NCBI GenBank assembly: GCA_018398585.1
Contig: JAGTTD010000011.1
Span: forward strand, 7,067,001-7,131,000
Length of the DNA stretch: 64,000 nt
Source: Simmondsia chinensis
Lineage: Eukaryota; Streptophyta; Magnoliopsida; Caryophyllales; Simmondsiaceae
Direction: 5' to 3'
Both the position numbers and the translations under genes were made by a program. Below the pieces are notes generated by a model that did not search any database, was not told the origin of the DNA, and saw only the letters and a list, made by a program, of their open reading frames with translations. Below, piece after piece: positions 11,287 through 22,577 of this stretch (position 1 is its first letter; each line of letters starts with the position of its first letter).

Positions 11287-12681
11287 TAGGAGTGCACACA
11301 GTCCGATTTGGCGGTTTATGGTTACAAAATCGAACCAAACCGTAAAAATACGGTTTTATAATTTTACAATCCAAAACCAAACCGTTTTGTCTCACAAACC
11401 AAACTGGATGAAACCGTAATTATTGAGCAGTCTCGTCCGCATTTTGGTTTTAACCACTATGATAGAAAAATTGTTATTAACACTATTATGAACATAATGT
11501 GATCAATATTAAAATCATTATTAACTACAAAAACATCCCAAAATACAAAAACTTTACTTCTCTTCCTAATTCATAATATAAAACATGTTTATACTATATA
11601 CTACATAAACAAAAATTACAAATAATATATAAAATGAGTCTATTAAATTTAGTAGTAATGTTTTTTGGATAAATTCAGTAGTACATTGGGTCTGTTAAAA
11701 TTCTTATTAAGTTAATAAAATATTTAGTAGTTCAGTCACAAATTGGGTTAAATGAATCAATGAATAGATTTTACTTGCATTTAATACGATTCTGCCGTTA
11801 AAAATTACATCATTACCTTAAGTTAAATTTGACCAAATGATTAAATTGACATAATATAAATTCTAAAGGGATTAAATTAACATAATTAAAAGTATAAGAG
11901 CTAAGTTGACACGATCGAAAAGAGCCATTTCCCAAAATAGCACGAAAACAAAAAATATTTTCTAAACTAGCTTTTTTTAAAAAATATTTCCCCAAATGGA
12001 ATCCATGTCATCATTTTTTAGTTTTTTTATTTTTTACTATATTTATATTTTTTAAATTTATAATATTTTATGTATTAAGAAATAAATTAAACTTAATTAT
12101 TTATTAAATTTTAAATAAAATTATTTATACACAAATTTAATCTAAATATTTAATAAATAATTTAATTTAATTTAATTTATTTGTTGTGATTAAGAAAGTA
12201 TTATAAAGTAAAAAAATTATATATATATATATTAAAAATAAAATAAGAAAGTAAAAAAAAGTAAAACTAAAAAATAAAAAAGTCAAATGATGACATGGAT
12301 GCCATTTGGGGAAATATTTTTTTAAAAAAGCTAGTTTAGGAAATATCTTTTATTTTTGTACTATTTTGGGTAATGGCTCATCAAAAAACCACAAAGACCT
12401 TTAGTGTACGTGACCTTAATTATTTTTATCGGATTATTAAGTAAAATCTTTCTACTAACATAACTTGTTATGATTTGAATGATGTAAATAATAATTGAAT
12501 TCTTTAATTTATGGTTTAAATTTGGTTTTAAACCAAACCTAAACCGTAAATCTTAATAACTAAAGTTTTTTAAACCAAGCCATAATTTTTTAAACCATTA
12601 ACCAAATCAACCAAACCAAACTATAATTTACGGTTTTGTCCAGATTGGACTACGGTTTAAACCATTTTTTATGCACCCCTA
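11287..12681. mobile_element. non-autonomous hAT-like element with subterminal inverted motifs
   Basis: Ends are TAGGAGTGCAcac and ...TGCACCCCTA, imperfect terminal inverted repeats of hAT type. The flanks ATATTACT (11279-11286) and ATATTAGT (12682-12689) form an 8-bp duplication with one mismatch. Subterminal regions on both sides are full of inverted AAACCG/CGGTTT motifs (11300-11460 and 12510-12665). No transposase frame is present. The centre is interrupted by a foldback element (11922-12379). Confidence 0.75.
11922..12379. mobile_element. foldback MITE nested in the hAT-like element
   Basis: Long inverted repeats: the left arm starts GAGCCATTTCCCAAAATAG and the right arm ends with its imperfect complement (CTATTTTGGGTAATGGCTC). 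The arms stay complementary for about 130 bp each, including CCCCAAATGG near 11991 and CCATTTGGGG near 12302. The centre is AT-rich. Flanks ATCGAAAA and ATCAAAAA suggest an 8-bp duplication with one mismatch. It is non-coding; superfamily (Mutator or hAT) is unsettled. Confidence 0.75.
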
Positions 12682-12689
12682 ATATTAGT

Positions 12690-13300
12690 GCATGTTTATA
12701 GAAACTTTTTGGCAAAATCATAAATAATATCCAACCTTTAATAGCTATATTTAAATTTTTAATTTCATAACAGATATGAAATCTATCCAGTACCTGTCAT
12801 CAGTACTTATACAAATTTATTTTCTTGTTTTCCGTAAATGTATTAATAGATTTAGCAGAGCTTTAAGAATAATTTATGAGAAAGAAATAAGAATAATTTT
12901 TTAGCAAGAAATAAAATTGGAAAAGTATCAAAATTGTTGCCATTCTAAAATTCATTCATGCCCCAAGTGATGGCAATTGGACGGGTCGGATATACCCATT
13001 CCCATCCCATTACCCGCCATAGGTAAGAAATAGATGCCATACCCACCCGGGTCAATACAACCCGTACCCATATCCATCCTACTATGGGTCCCAAATCATT
13101 ATCTGTGCTTGCCCGTATTAATTATTTAATGTTATTTTTAAGAACTCAGTTATATGTTTTTTTAAGTTTGATAAATAGTTTAGGTAATTAAATTTAAGCA
13201 CGTATCTTTTAATTTGAAAGTTAATAATAACTTTCAATGATATTGATAAATAGTTTAGGCAGATTATATTTTTGGCAGTTTATAGGCCTTCTACTCACAG
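12690..13300. other. AT-rich spacer
   Basis: No gene seen. Positions 12965-13110 hold GGGTCGG/ACCC-rich sequence that resembles the terminal region of short hAT-like elements, but only one end is recognisable. Confidence 0.4.
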
Positions 13301-13937
13301 TGTTGAGAATCTCAATGGATGGATAAAATTTATACTTTTCATGAGTAGGAATGAACAACCTTTATATAAAAAAGATCTAGAGTCTGCCCATCAAAGACTA
13401 TTAGAGTTTGTCTCGAACTTGTACCTAACTATATAAGTCCAAGATAACCCTCTTCCTAGTTACTTTAAGAGTTGTTCACAGCTAGGAGTCTAAGGATTTA
13501 TCTTTGAATAAGCAACTTAAGAAACACACTTACTAGGAAACCAAGATTTTTGGTGCAACTGAAACATTGGTTCACACATCCACAAACTTTTCAACATTCT
13601 CCTACTTAAACCCAATGTGCAATCAAGTTTGAAAAGTTCAAATTTGAAAAACATAGTTCAAGAAAGTCATTGTGGCCGCAGTACTTATGGTTGCTCATTC
13701 GGTGTCATCTCGGGATCAAACAGCTGACCCAACAAGAATTTACATTTAGATTCATGCAACAGTACACATATGTAAAACGTGTATGCCTTTGAGATCATAA
13801 AGTGAAACCTAGTGTTGGCCAAACTGCTTCCAATTTGAAGTCAAACAAAAACCACTTATAGATCATTCAGATTTGTGAACTTTGATCGAGCATACAATGG
13901 TCTTCTTATGATTTCTAGAGAGACTTTAGATACAAAA

Positions 13938-14385
13938 CTTATGCATGAAACTTCAAATACTTAGAGCTCCCACCGGAGCTTGTAACTTATGGTTCCTTAT
14001 TAGTTAACGATTCGCGCAAGTGACATTTATGCATGGAGCTTGAAATATTTAGGGCCTCCTTTGGAGCATGAATCTTAGATCCATGTTAGTTAACTGATCA
14101 CACAAGTGACACTTATGCATAGAACTTGAAATACGTAGGGGTCTCATTGAAACTTAAAATTTAGGGTTCCATGTTAGTTAGCAAATCACACAAGTGACAC
14201 TTATGCATGGAACTTGAAAAACTTAGGGTTCCCACTGGAGCATTAAACTTAGGATTCCATGTTAGTTAACTAATCACACAACTAACACTTGTGAATGGAA
14301 ATTGAAATACTTAGAGCTCTCACTAGAGCTTGAAACTTAGGGCTCCCTGTTAGTTAACCATTCACCCAAACTCTCACAAAAATCC
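13938..14385. repeat. tandem array, five units of about 88 bp
   Basis: Five successive diverged units each carry TTATGCATG.AACTTGAAATACTTAG, then a CTCCCACTGGAGC-like block, then CCATGTTAGTTAAC, then AATCACACAAGTGACAC. They start near 13938, 14028, 14113, 14200 and 14288. Order and spacing are constant, and divergence is roughly 15-25% by eye. No ORF runs through the array. The unit carries a short inverted motif (GAGCTCCCACCGGAGCTTG in unit 1) that could form a hairpin. Confidence 0.85.
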
Positions 14386-14574
14386 ACTTAAGAAATCACA
14401 CATGAAGCACATACCAATGTGTATAACTGTCATTGAAGGTTAGCCATGTTACGGAATTGGCATAACTCAAATCAATACCTCAATCATATTCAATTGTCAA
14501 ACTCTTTCATAATCCAACAGTAACATCAAATTAAGGAAGAGGTAACGAATAGTAAATACAATTTCTTGAATTGT

Positions 14575-15985
14575 TTTTTTTTTTTTTTTTTTTGATAATT
14601 AGAGACAAAGTTGCGTTACAAAGCAAGCCACTCGACTAAGGCTTGAGTCCACCTGTAAAAGAATGGGGGCCACAAAAGATAACAAAAAAGCAGGAAGACA
14701 ATCCAAAACAAGCAAAACATGAGCCACAAACATGACTCCTCAAGACATCGAAAACGTGATCAACCTGACGGCAGGAAACTGGAAACAAACGATGCACTAA
14801 AAACATTGAAGCAAGGGACTTAAGGAAGGTGAATCAAAGCCATTGCCATAGTTCAGATCAATCACAACTGGCGTCACTCCGCTAGGCACCTAGTGATCAT
14901 TATCGGACCATCACAACCTTCTATGGAGCAAAGCACTTACTATAGGCGGGTCGAAGCCATCAAAATTCAGACCTAGTCTTTTTTCCATTTCTATTACGTG
15001 GACATCCTCCTCGATTTTACCAGCATCAATAACATTGTCACCCCGATTTGCCATATTCTTCTTTTTCTTTTTGCCATGGGCCTTAACCGGTTTATGCGCC
15101 CTTCCCCCGAGTGACATGTCCTTCAATAAATCTTGTAGCTTTTGCTTCGCCTTCTCTTTCATCTTGCATTTGAGAGCTCACCTACCCATTTTTGACGTCT
15201 GCATCTTTTCCTTCTTCCTTCGAGTTGTACTAGTCCCCTCCATAAGCGGCACCGTCACATGGTAGTTCTCAGGTATACTGTCCTCTGTATGCTGGTATCT
15301 AAGCAATTCAAGGGGCCCGAAGCTTGGTGGGAATTCAGGACCGGAGGTTGTAGAGTCATTGTCACTAATGGTGTCCCGACCTTCGTTCTCCTACGGTGAT
15401 GTCTGAGCATGATGTTGTACTATTTCGGCATTATCCTTCTCAACCCACGCTAGAAGAATAGGGAGATGTTGATATTCTCGAACATCCTGAAGTGGTATTC
15501 GAGCAAAAGGCTGGGGGAAATAAGGGGGCAGTGGGGTGCGCGGGCCAGAGCATCCCAAGGCCCAACTCCTGAAGCACTAGCCATCAATATGAATAGATAC
15601 ATGACCCAACATATGCCCTAAGACACTCACGCCTCCATTCGCGGACATAGGAGGACGAGTTTCAGAATCCTCACAGGCCTCCAAGACATTCGTCACCTGC
15701 TCGAGAAGAGGTTGAACCCATGGGGAATGCCGTGCCAGTGTGGTGCAGTAACTGTCTTGTTGTGACATCGATGGAAAAGAGGCCTGCTCCATTGCCAATC
15801 TAGCCGAGGCTGCGAGGGCAACAACTCTGGGCGAGTAGTCTGGAATCAACACTGAATTGCCCTCTTTGGCCAGAACCAAACGTGATCCTCCGTTAAACTG
15901 AATTTGACTCATCCGGTGAAAGCATGTTGTAGAGCAGGTATCGTTTGAATAAGGGCAAATAGTGAGAGCATCTACTAGCATATCT
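14575..15985 (-). mobile_element. LINE-like retroposon, copy 2 of 3, no ORF2
   Basis: A poly(T) run at 14574-14593 is the A-tail of a minus-strand element. Next to it is an end sequence (GATAATTAGAGACAAAGTTGC) that recurs at 18160 in copy 3. Minus-strand frames at 15981-15577 and 15162-14911 are the coding traces. No endonuclease or reverse transcriptase is present, although the space between the ORF end and the tail is only about 330 bp. A target-site duplication was not found. Confidence 0.5.
14911..15981 (-). pseudogene. ORF1-like remnant of LINE-like copy 2
   Basis: The N-terminal part (15981-15577, 134 codons) has a Ser/Ala-rich region and a helix-prone segment (WVQPLLEQVTNVLEACED). The C-terminal part (15162-14911) has a basic nuclear-signal-like run KAHGKKKKKN and then the motif EKRLGLNFDGFD. 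The middle is broken by stops and frame changes. I recognise the general form of a plant LINE ORF1 tail, but I see no zinc knuckle here. It could be an unrelated gene fragment captured by retroposition. Confidence 0.35.
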
Positions 15986-16596
15986 TCACTTGCATATATA
16001 TTACATCAGTTATGACCATCTTTAACTCATAGTACTTCATCTCATTCATTTGATGGAAGATGATGAGTTATTATTTTTGGTTAAAAGACAGAGGTCGTTG
16101 GAAAATTACCACAGTAAGTTATTGTTGGTCAGGAGATCCAATCCTTATTTCTTAACATCATGATAGAACATATCAATCCTACTCTGCTAGTACCAATAGG
16201 CAGCATAGTGGAACCTTATATGGATTGGGACTAACAAGAATGGTTGGGACAACAAACATCCATCTCATTTGTACTTACCCCCAAAAATAATTCATGACTT
16301 CTAAAATAAGAATTAGGGTATCCACTAATCTCCAAATTTTCTACTTTCTATATATCAACATGTCAAAACTTTATAAATGGATACTTTTCCTTGCAAACCA
16401 AAACACTTTTGGCCATAATGTGTTGCATATAAATGTCAAGGACAAAAGATACATTATGTTAAACAATTTATCATAATATTATATGATGGGAACTCTTGGT
16501 TTTGGCTAGTAACCAAGATCATTAGATGCCAACTGTATATATTATTACATATAAACTAGGACTTCTCTAAATTAAATAAGTAGCTAAAGCATAGGC

Positions 16597-16599
<3 letters not shown>

Positions 16600-16660
<61 letters not shown>
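16600..16660. repeat. (TA)n microsatellite
   Basis: About 30 uninterrupted TA dinucleotides. Confidence 0.95.
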
Positions 16661-16664
<4 letters not shown>

Positions 16665-17149
16665 TTCTTTAGAAAGATTTTTTTTATAACCAACTTCTTT
16701 TTGGGTGAAATTCATGAGCCAACAATATGGCATTATATTTTCCACATCATCTTAGAATTCCTTTTAATTTTTCCACTTTCACTCAAAATGCTTGTGTCCC
16801 TTAGGGAGTGCACCCAAATCTTAAGACATAGTATCAGCTATGAATGACATGAGGACAATCTATTTTTCACTGTATAAACTCTATATACCTTGTGGATATG
16901 CTAGTGAATAACTCTCATAACCCATACCAAACTAGTTTCAAGTAAATTCTTATAATGGTCATTACTAAGGGCTAACCTCCTTATCTTTTAAGACTGTCTC
17001 AACGGTTATCGTCACTCACAAATATCACAACAAAATGATGTTATTTTCGAACTACAAACTTGTGGATGCACATAATGAAGTTGCTCTACTCCTTACCTTT
17101 GGCACGTCATATCCCTATTATCCCATGTTAATGTATCCTTCATTGGAAC

Positions 17150-17890
17150 ACGATGTGGCGAAGTCATTGGATTTTTAGCATCAATGAGGGGATAAGAGAC
17201 AAAGATATCCTAAGTGGTTTAAAAATTGCAAAAATTCCCTAGTTTTCAAAAACTCATATATTCATTAAGGCTTGGTCAATTTTTAAAGATGCTCATCATT
17301 CCCTAAAAAAGTAGCAATATCTATTTTTATGATCTAGGGGTCTTGTCAAGCTAATGAAATTAGAAATATTTTGAGTGTTTCATACTTCCCATAATGCTCT
17401 ATTTCATTATATAAACTGACATTTTTAATAGTGGTATCTAGTTACTCTTCAACTTTCGTCTTGATAGACCTTAACTTTCTACAATGCATAAATTTTTTAC
17501 CTTTACCAAGAAGCATAAACACGGTGAGAAAAACCATCAATCAAAGTAATGAAGTAACATTCACCACCAATAGTATAAGGTACTATAACTATCCATATGC
17601 ACAATTTCCAATAACTTTGTTATTCACCCCTTATATAATAAACTCCAAGGCCATTAATTCAAATTTGGATAGGTCACCTTTAGTTAAGCTTTCCATATAT
17701 CTTTGGTAATAGATGACAAACATTTATTCCATATATGAGCAAGACACCAAAACTCGCTCCTTCTTTTCCTCGTCTCCAAATTCATCACATCATCATGATT
17801 AATACAATTCATGAGCGAGATAACTAGGCCCGACAAGAGCATAACTATGACACAAAAATTATCCATCATATTAATCAATAACAGATGTCT
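17150..17890 (-). pseudogene. copia GAG-pre-integrase/integrase remnant
   Basis: Minus-strand translation near 17765-17700 gives SEFWCLAHIWNKCLSSITKD, which fits the WH.RLGHI..R...L.KD pattern of the copia GAG-pre-integrase domain. Downstream, in broken frames, there is a stretch like HMD..S...YYWW...YFITLID near 17620-17540, as in integrase (HTDV..YFITFID). Almost every key residue has decayed and stops are frequent. No RT could be recognised further along. Confidence 0.4.
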
Positions 17891-18145
17891 TTGGTCTGAT
17901 CAGTGAACATTTTCTTTTAGTTGAAGGAACATAATGAAAGTTTTCTATATTAAAGTGAATCCAACAAATTCGATGTTATTCTTTCAATTAGCCTAATAAC
18001 TATCCTTTCTCCATTCTCCATATAAATCCATTTTTCTCTTCAAGTGGCTCCTTTGAATTTTTTATTACAAATAAGCATAATGGATTTTTGTAAAAGTACT
18101 GAGAGTTAGGACCACTTGATAAATAAGACGAGAAGGAACTCAACA

Positions 18146-19503
18146 TTTCTTTTTTCTTTCGATAATTAAAGACATAGTCGCAATACAAAATAGTGACTTA
18201 AGCAAGCGAGGCCTAAGAGAACCTAAATAAATTGGGAAAATAAACATGAAAATAGGAAAGCATGGCAGAAACAAAAAAAAAAAAGTACAAAAGAACAACA
18301 ATAGGCACCACATGTCTAAAATTGCACTAAAAGCGATGGCCTCGGAACAGGGTCAAGGACTCATTGACAGAGCATGAGAAGAAAAGACAGGGGACCTGCC
18401 CTAAAACTGACTTACTCCATCCTTACAAAAAGCTCAATCATATTCGATTCGTCTCCATCATACGCCAAACTGAGTCTTTTCCCAAACTTCCATCTTTTGA
18501 GCCTTTTCAGAATAGAAAGCTCGCCATCATCCTAGGACTTGTCACCCTTCCTTACAAACTTCCCCATTTTATGTTTGCTAGAGGGTTTGGTCTACTTCTT
18601 TGCATTGCTCCCAGGAGACATATCCTTAATGAATTCCTTCTAATCCTGCTTACCTTGTTGTGTTTAACTTACGCTTGTGAGCTCTTCGACTTTTCTTTGA
18701 CAACACAAAGCTAGAAGCTTGATGGCCTGGAATCCTCTAACTTCTCTGCTTCACTTTGTCACTAGACTCAGCAACAAGTGGTCCCGTTATTGGAGGTGGT
18801 TCAAAACCCAATGGGTACTCAGGCCCAGAAGAATCAAAATCATTATCACTACCTGCATTCCAATTCTGAACCTGGTTAGTAAAAGTAAAAACAAGCCCTT
18901 GGGGCATCGTTGCATCATCCCGACCGGCTTCGATCCATGGTAAGGTAAGAGAAGCCTGAGATGTCAAAACTGGAAGTTGGGAATTTGACTGCTGAATGGT
19001 AGATAGAATTTCCGAGCATAGGCATAAAGGATCTGAGATCCACTTCCCAATTAGTTGTCCCCTGTCACGCTCCATACACCTCACCACAATAGCAGCCAAA
19101 CTTGAACGTGGACTCAAAGAAGCCTGATAGCCACTCGACCCAGCCAACATAAACTCAAGCGTGGAGAGACCAACTAGAGGGTGTGATTCTTGAGTGAAGC
19201 ATGTTCTGGTGACAGTACCATATTGAGGAGATGAGGCCATTTAAAACCCATCTTTTTTCAAGTTTATCCTTCTTAATACTTCACTTGCCTCAAATACTAA
19301 TAGTAAAAGCATCTAACAATATTCTCTTATGGATTTTGAATTTATTGATTTGGACCATGAAATTTCTTTTCACAAAACTATTCTTCAGTTTATTTTGTTT
19401 ATTCTAGCGATTCCTATAATTGATATCTTTGGACTGGAGACAAGATGGATAGATTAAATCTCCTTTTTAAGCTTTTTCTTACCTCTTAAACACATGTAAA
19501 AGT
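18146..19503 (-). mobile_element. LINE-like retroposon, copy 3 of 3, with 10-bp target-site duplication
   Basis: GAACTCAACA occurs at 18136-18145 and again at 19504-19513, bracketing a 1.36-kb segment. A T-rich run follows on the left (A-tail on the minus strand), then the end sequence CGATAATTAAAGACATAGTCGC, shared with copy 2. A short direct repeat plus A-tail is the mark of target-primed reverse transcription. Sequence 19246-19503 would be its 5' untranslated part. ORF2 is absent. Confidence 0.6.
18360..19240 (-). pseudogene. ORF1-like remnant of LINE-like copy 3
   Basis: A 167-codon frame (19240-18737) starts MASSPQYGTVTRTCF and contains SPRSSLAAIVVRCMERDRGQ; it ends in an acidic/proline part. 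Sequence 18714-18360 on the minus strand, out of frame, carries the C-terminal portion with a motif related to the LGL.FDG.D stretch of copy 2. The start is the first ATG in an open minus-strand frame. Function is unknown; by position it would be the nucleic-acid-binding ORF1 of a LINE. Confidence 0.35.
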
Positions 19504-19513
19504 GAACTCAACA

Positions 19514-20159
19514 AATTTCATGTTTACTTTGGGAATATTGTAGAATTTTTCTCAAGAATTAGGAAGTGACACCATTGCTAGTTGAACGAGAATTGACCAT
19601 TCCAAACCTGCTTTCATGGGATGTGAGTTTAGCATTTATGTTGGTCATTTTGGTTAAGCGCTCCTAATATCTTTTTTTTTTTTGGTAAGTAGCTTCTAAT
19701 GTTCCTTTCACTAAATTGTTACTATGTCTTGGGTAGTTGATTCACAAGCTCACTGAACTCTAACTTTTTATAGGTAACAAGAATAGTGTCATTGGCATCA
19801 AGAAATTATATGGTTGTTTCACGAGGAAATAAATCTTCATGATATTCATTAAATAAGTGGAATTTTCCAAAACATTTTGACTAAGATGATTAAATCTTTC
19901 CCACTAATCAAAGTCGGTCTTTTCTTCATGGGAACTTTTTTTGACATAGACTTAGGTTATGGTTCTCTTAAGGTAATACCAAATTCAAAACTCTTAAGTA
20001 TCTTCTTTGGTTTGTTGCCATCTCTAATAGATAATGCTATTCAAAGGCTCCATTGAGAACACGTAAGACACCAAAGGAAGATTGAACATTATAACAAGCA
20101 ATATAAAATAAGTGAATAGAGTATATGTCAATAATAAATTACAAAAGTTCAGTTGACTT
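19514..20159. other. AT-rich spacer
   Basis: No ORF, RNA gene or paired repeat recognised. It continues the old sequence into which copy 3 inserted. Confidence 0.4.
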
Positions 20160-21115
20160 TGGTATGAGAGTTAGATCACTGCGAGACATATATATTTTTC
20201 TTATGTGCATGCCATCAAGAAGGAAACCTGGCTTTAGTATAGGTGTTCCTTCTCAAAGTACACCATGTGAATTTGAAATAAACTTAATGATTAATAACTC
20301 AACTATGATATGATGTCAAAATCATCATAGGACATATACTAATGTGTTACATGCATCCCAATAAGAAAGAAATTCGGCTTTGTTATGGATATTGTTTCTT
20401 ACCATGCACTTAGTCACATTATAAGAAACTTACTCAGTGAACAATCCCTTAGCCTTCTTGTAAGGCCTAGATCATCATGAGACATATACGAATGTTAGAC
20501 CTAGCAATCAGGTCGGGTTGGGTCGGGTTAATGTCACATTGGGTCTATCTCAGGTCGGGTCGACCTTGGGTCAGGTTAGTCACAGGTTGGGTCGACATTG
20601 GGTTCAGTTAACCTCGGGTTGCGTCATCCTTGAGTCAGGTTGGATATCATGTTGATTAATTAGGTTATATTGATAATATATTTATTCAACCTATAAAATT
20701 ATAACTAAAATGGTAGAATAAATTACTATAATTGGTTTGTTGTTTAGATTCTATGATAATTTGGATTTCTATTTGGATCATTTAAGGTTACAGGATAGGT
20801 CTGGTTTAGGTTTCAAATGATCATAGATCGAGTCAAACTTGGGTTAGATCTAATTCGGGTAAAATCATTTCAAGTCTCGGGTTAGCTGAGGTCGGGTCAA
20901 GTTCAAGTCAGGTTAAATTCAGGTTAGTTCAATTTCGGGTTCGGGTCCCAATAAATTTAAAATTTTTCGGGTCAAGGTCGAGTCGGGTAGTGGGGCAAAT
21001 GGGTCGGATCACATTTTGCCAGCTCTAGCCAATGTCATAGATGCAATCTAACAAGAAAGAAAACGGGTTTTCTTATGGATTTTCTTCCATGCCATGCATT
21101 TAAACAAATAAGATA
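20160..21115. repeat. three diverged copies of a roughly 150-bp repeat, third split by an insertion
   Basis: Each copy runs GAGACATATAC, then AATGTxxTAxATGCAxxCxAAxAAGAAAGAAAxxxGGCTTT, then TTATGGAT.TT.TTTC..ACCATGCA. Copies begin near 20180, 20330 and 20480. The third resumes at 21028 after the hAT-like insert 20496-21027. Divergence is large. I see no coding content. Confidence 0.55.
20496..21027. mobile_element. hAT-like MITE rich in GGGTCGG motifs
   Basis: Ends TAGACCTAGCAA and (reversed) TAGAGCTGGCAA make an imperfect terminal inverted repeat. Flanks ACGAATGT and GCCAATGT agree at six of eight bases. The body is dominated by GGTCGGGT/GGGTTAGG-like motifs on both sides of an AT-rich centre. 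The host repeat is continuous when the insert is removed, which independently supports the boundaries. Confidence 0.65.
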
Positions 21116-21282
21116 AATTGCAGACACATTTTCAAGTTAATACAGTTAAAATTTGTTCTAGACTTGAATACTTATCAAGCATAAATTAGTTTTTTTGTGA
21201 GATATTAACGTAAATAATTTTGTTAGGTATATGACTCACACAAAGTTTGGTTACATGTTGGTTGGGTAAAACAATCATAGAG

Positions 21283-21790
21283 CAGTGGCAGATCAAGGAT
21301 TTGTGACCACTGGGGGGCACAATGCAATGAAGATATATGTGTGTGTGTGTCAACAATCTAGCATAGTAACGGGCAATGACGAATTTCGAAATTCAATTAA
21401 TAGGAGCAACTAACAATTACAAATTATGTTCTAAACATAATAAATAAATTATAATCAGCTACTAAATTGCGCATATTTACAAAATTAATCAAAATCAAGA
21501 AATATAAAAACTAAAAAGTAATTAACTACAAAAAAAAAAAAATGCAAGTGGGACTAAAAATTAATAGTATACAATATTTATAACTTTGCTAGAAACTTTA
21601 TGAATGATCATAAACAGAAAATTAATTAGTTCATAAATTAAGAGCCATGATAGTGGGTAACTTTTAATAATATGGGGTCCATAAGTCAAAAAAATTTATT
21701 ATATAAGTAATTAAATAAAATTAAATATATAATTATTGAAATAAACATATAACAAAATATTAATAAAACTTAGAGATGCTATAATATTAA

Positions 21791-21851
<61 letters not shown>

Positions 21852-22039
21852 TAATGGTTATTTCATAAGTCCATAAATTTGTTCAATGTATTTGATCAAT
21901 TAAAAATTTAAACAATGTAAAATAAGGCTTTTTATGCAGGATAGAGGACCCAAAAAAAAAAAAAAAAAAAGGCTTAAGAAAAAATGAATAGAAAGAGAGG
22001 GGCCACTTGCCAACCATACTGTGTCACTCAAGCACGCAT

Positions 22040-22087
<48 letters not shown>

Positions 22088-22145
22088 TTATGATCATTGA
22101 CTAGGGGCATGTGCCCCCAATGCTCAAAGGTTTGATCCACCCCTG
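21283..22145. mobile_element. non-autonomous hAT-like element
   Basis: The left end CAGTGGCAGATCAAGGATTT and the reversed right end CAGGGGTGGATCAAACCTTT are matching terminal repeats of hAT type. TCATAGAG (21275-21282) and TCATTGAG (22146-22153) form an 8-bp duplication with one mismatch. It contains two (TA)n tracts (about 21791-21846 and 22040-22083). There is no transposase. Confidence 0.8.
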
Positions 22146-22153
22146 TCATTGAG

Positions 22154-22577
22154 GAAGAATGCACATAAATTTTGAAAAAGACACTCGATGAAGTAAAGAA
22201 GTAATCATAACTCCAACAACATGATAATGAATTTCCAGCTCTGTTTTTCTAATGCGGAATTTGATGATAACTTAGGTTTCTTTGTTTTGAGGGAAAGTCA
22301 TATTATGGGGATCTGTTTTCCCCTTTTTTGTTGTTTGGCATGCATTTTCTAGTGGAAGGGGTTCGCTTTTCCCTCAAATGGGGAAAAATAGTTTCCCTTT
22401 CAAAAGGAAAAAAGTCATCTTTCCAAGCGATCCAAAAAATTAGAAGGTATATATTGGTCCGAATATGGATTAGACAAAAATGAATTTGGAGGTATCTTAG
22501 ATCTCAAGGTGACCATGTGGGACAAGAATTGGATGAAATAATGATCAGTCAGCTCCAAATCCTAGAGAGAATTATGT
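22154..22577. other. spacer
   Basis: No gene. It contains GGGGAAAA/TTTTCCCC inverted stretches around 22310-22420 that may be part of another short element. Confidence 0.35.

Larger units (their letters stand above)
13301..17900 (-). mobile_element. probable very old Ty1/copia remnant with later inserts
   Basis: The only coding trace is at 17150-17890. To its left, 16000-16725 and 13301-14560 contain noncoding sequence of the style seen in plant copia LTRs and untranslated regions, with a possible LTR edge CATGAGCCAACA near 16722 and TGTTGAGAATC near 13301. A LINE-like insert (14575-15985) splits it. I could not pair two LTRs or find a target-site duplication, so extent and unity of this element are inference. 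Confidence 0.3.

Noticed and set aside
13938..14385. CRISPR-like array
   Set aside because: Units are contiguous diverged repeats without unique spacers, and the genome is a plant.
16294..16847. Two 60-codon plus-strand ORFs
   Set aside because: AT-rich spacer around a (TA)n tract; no similarity to any family I know.
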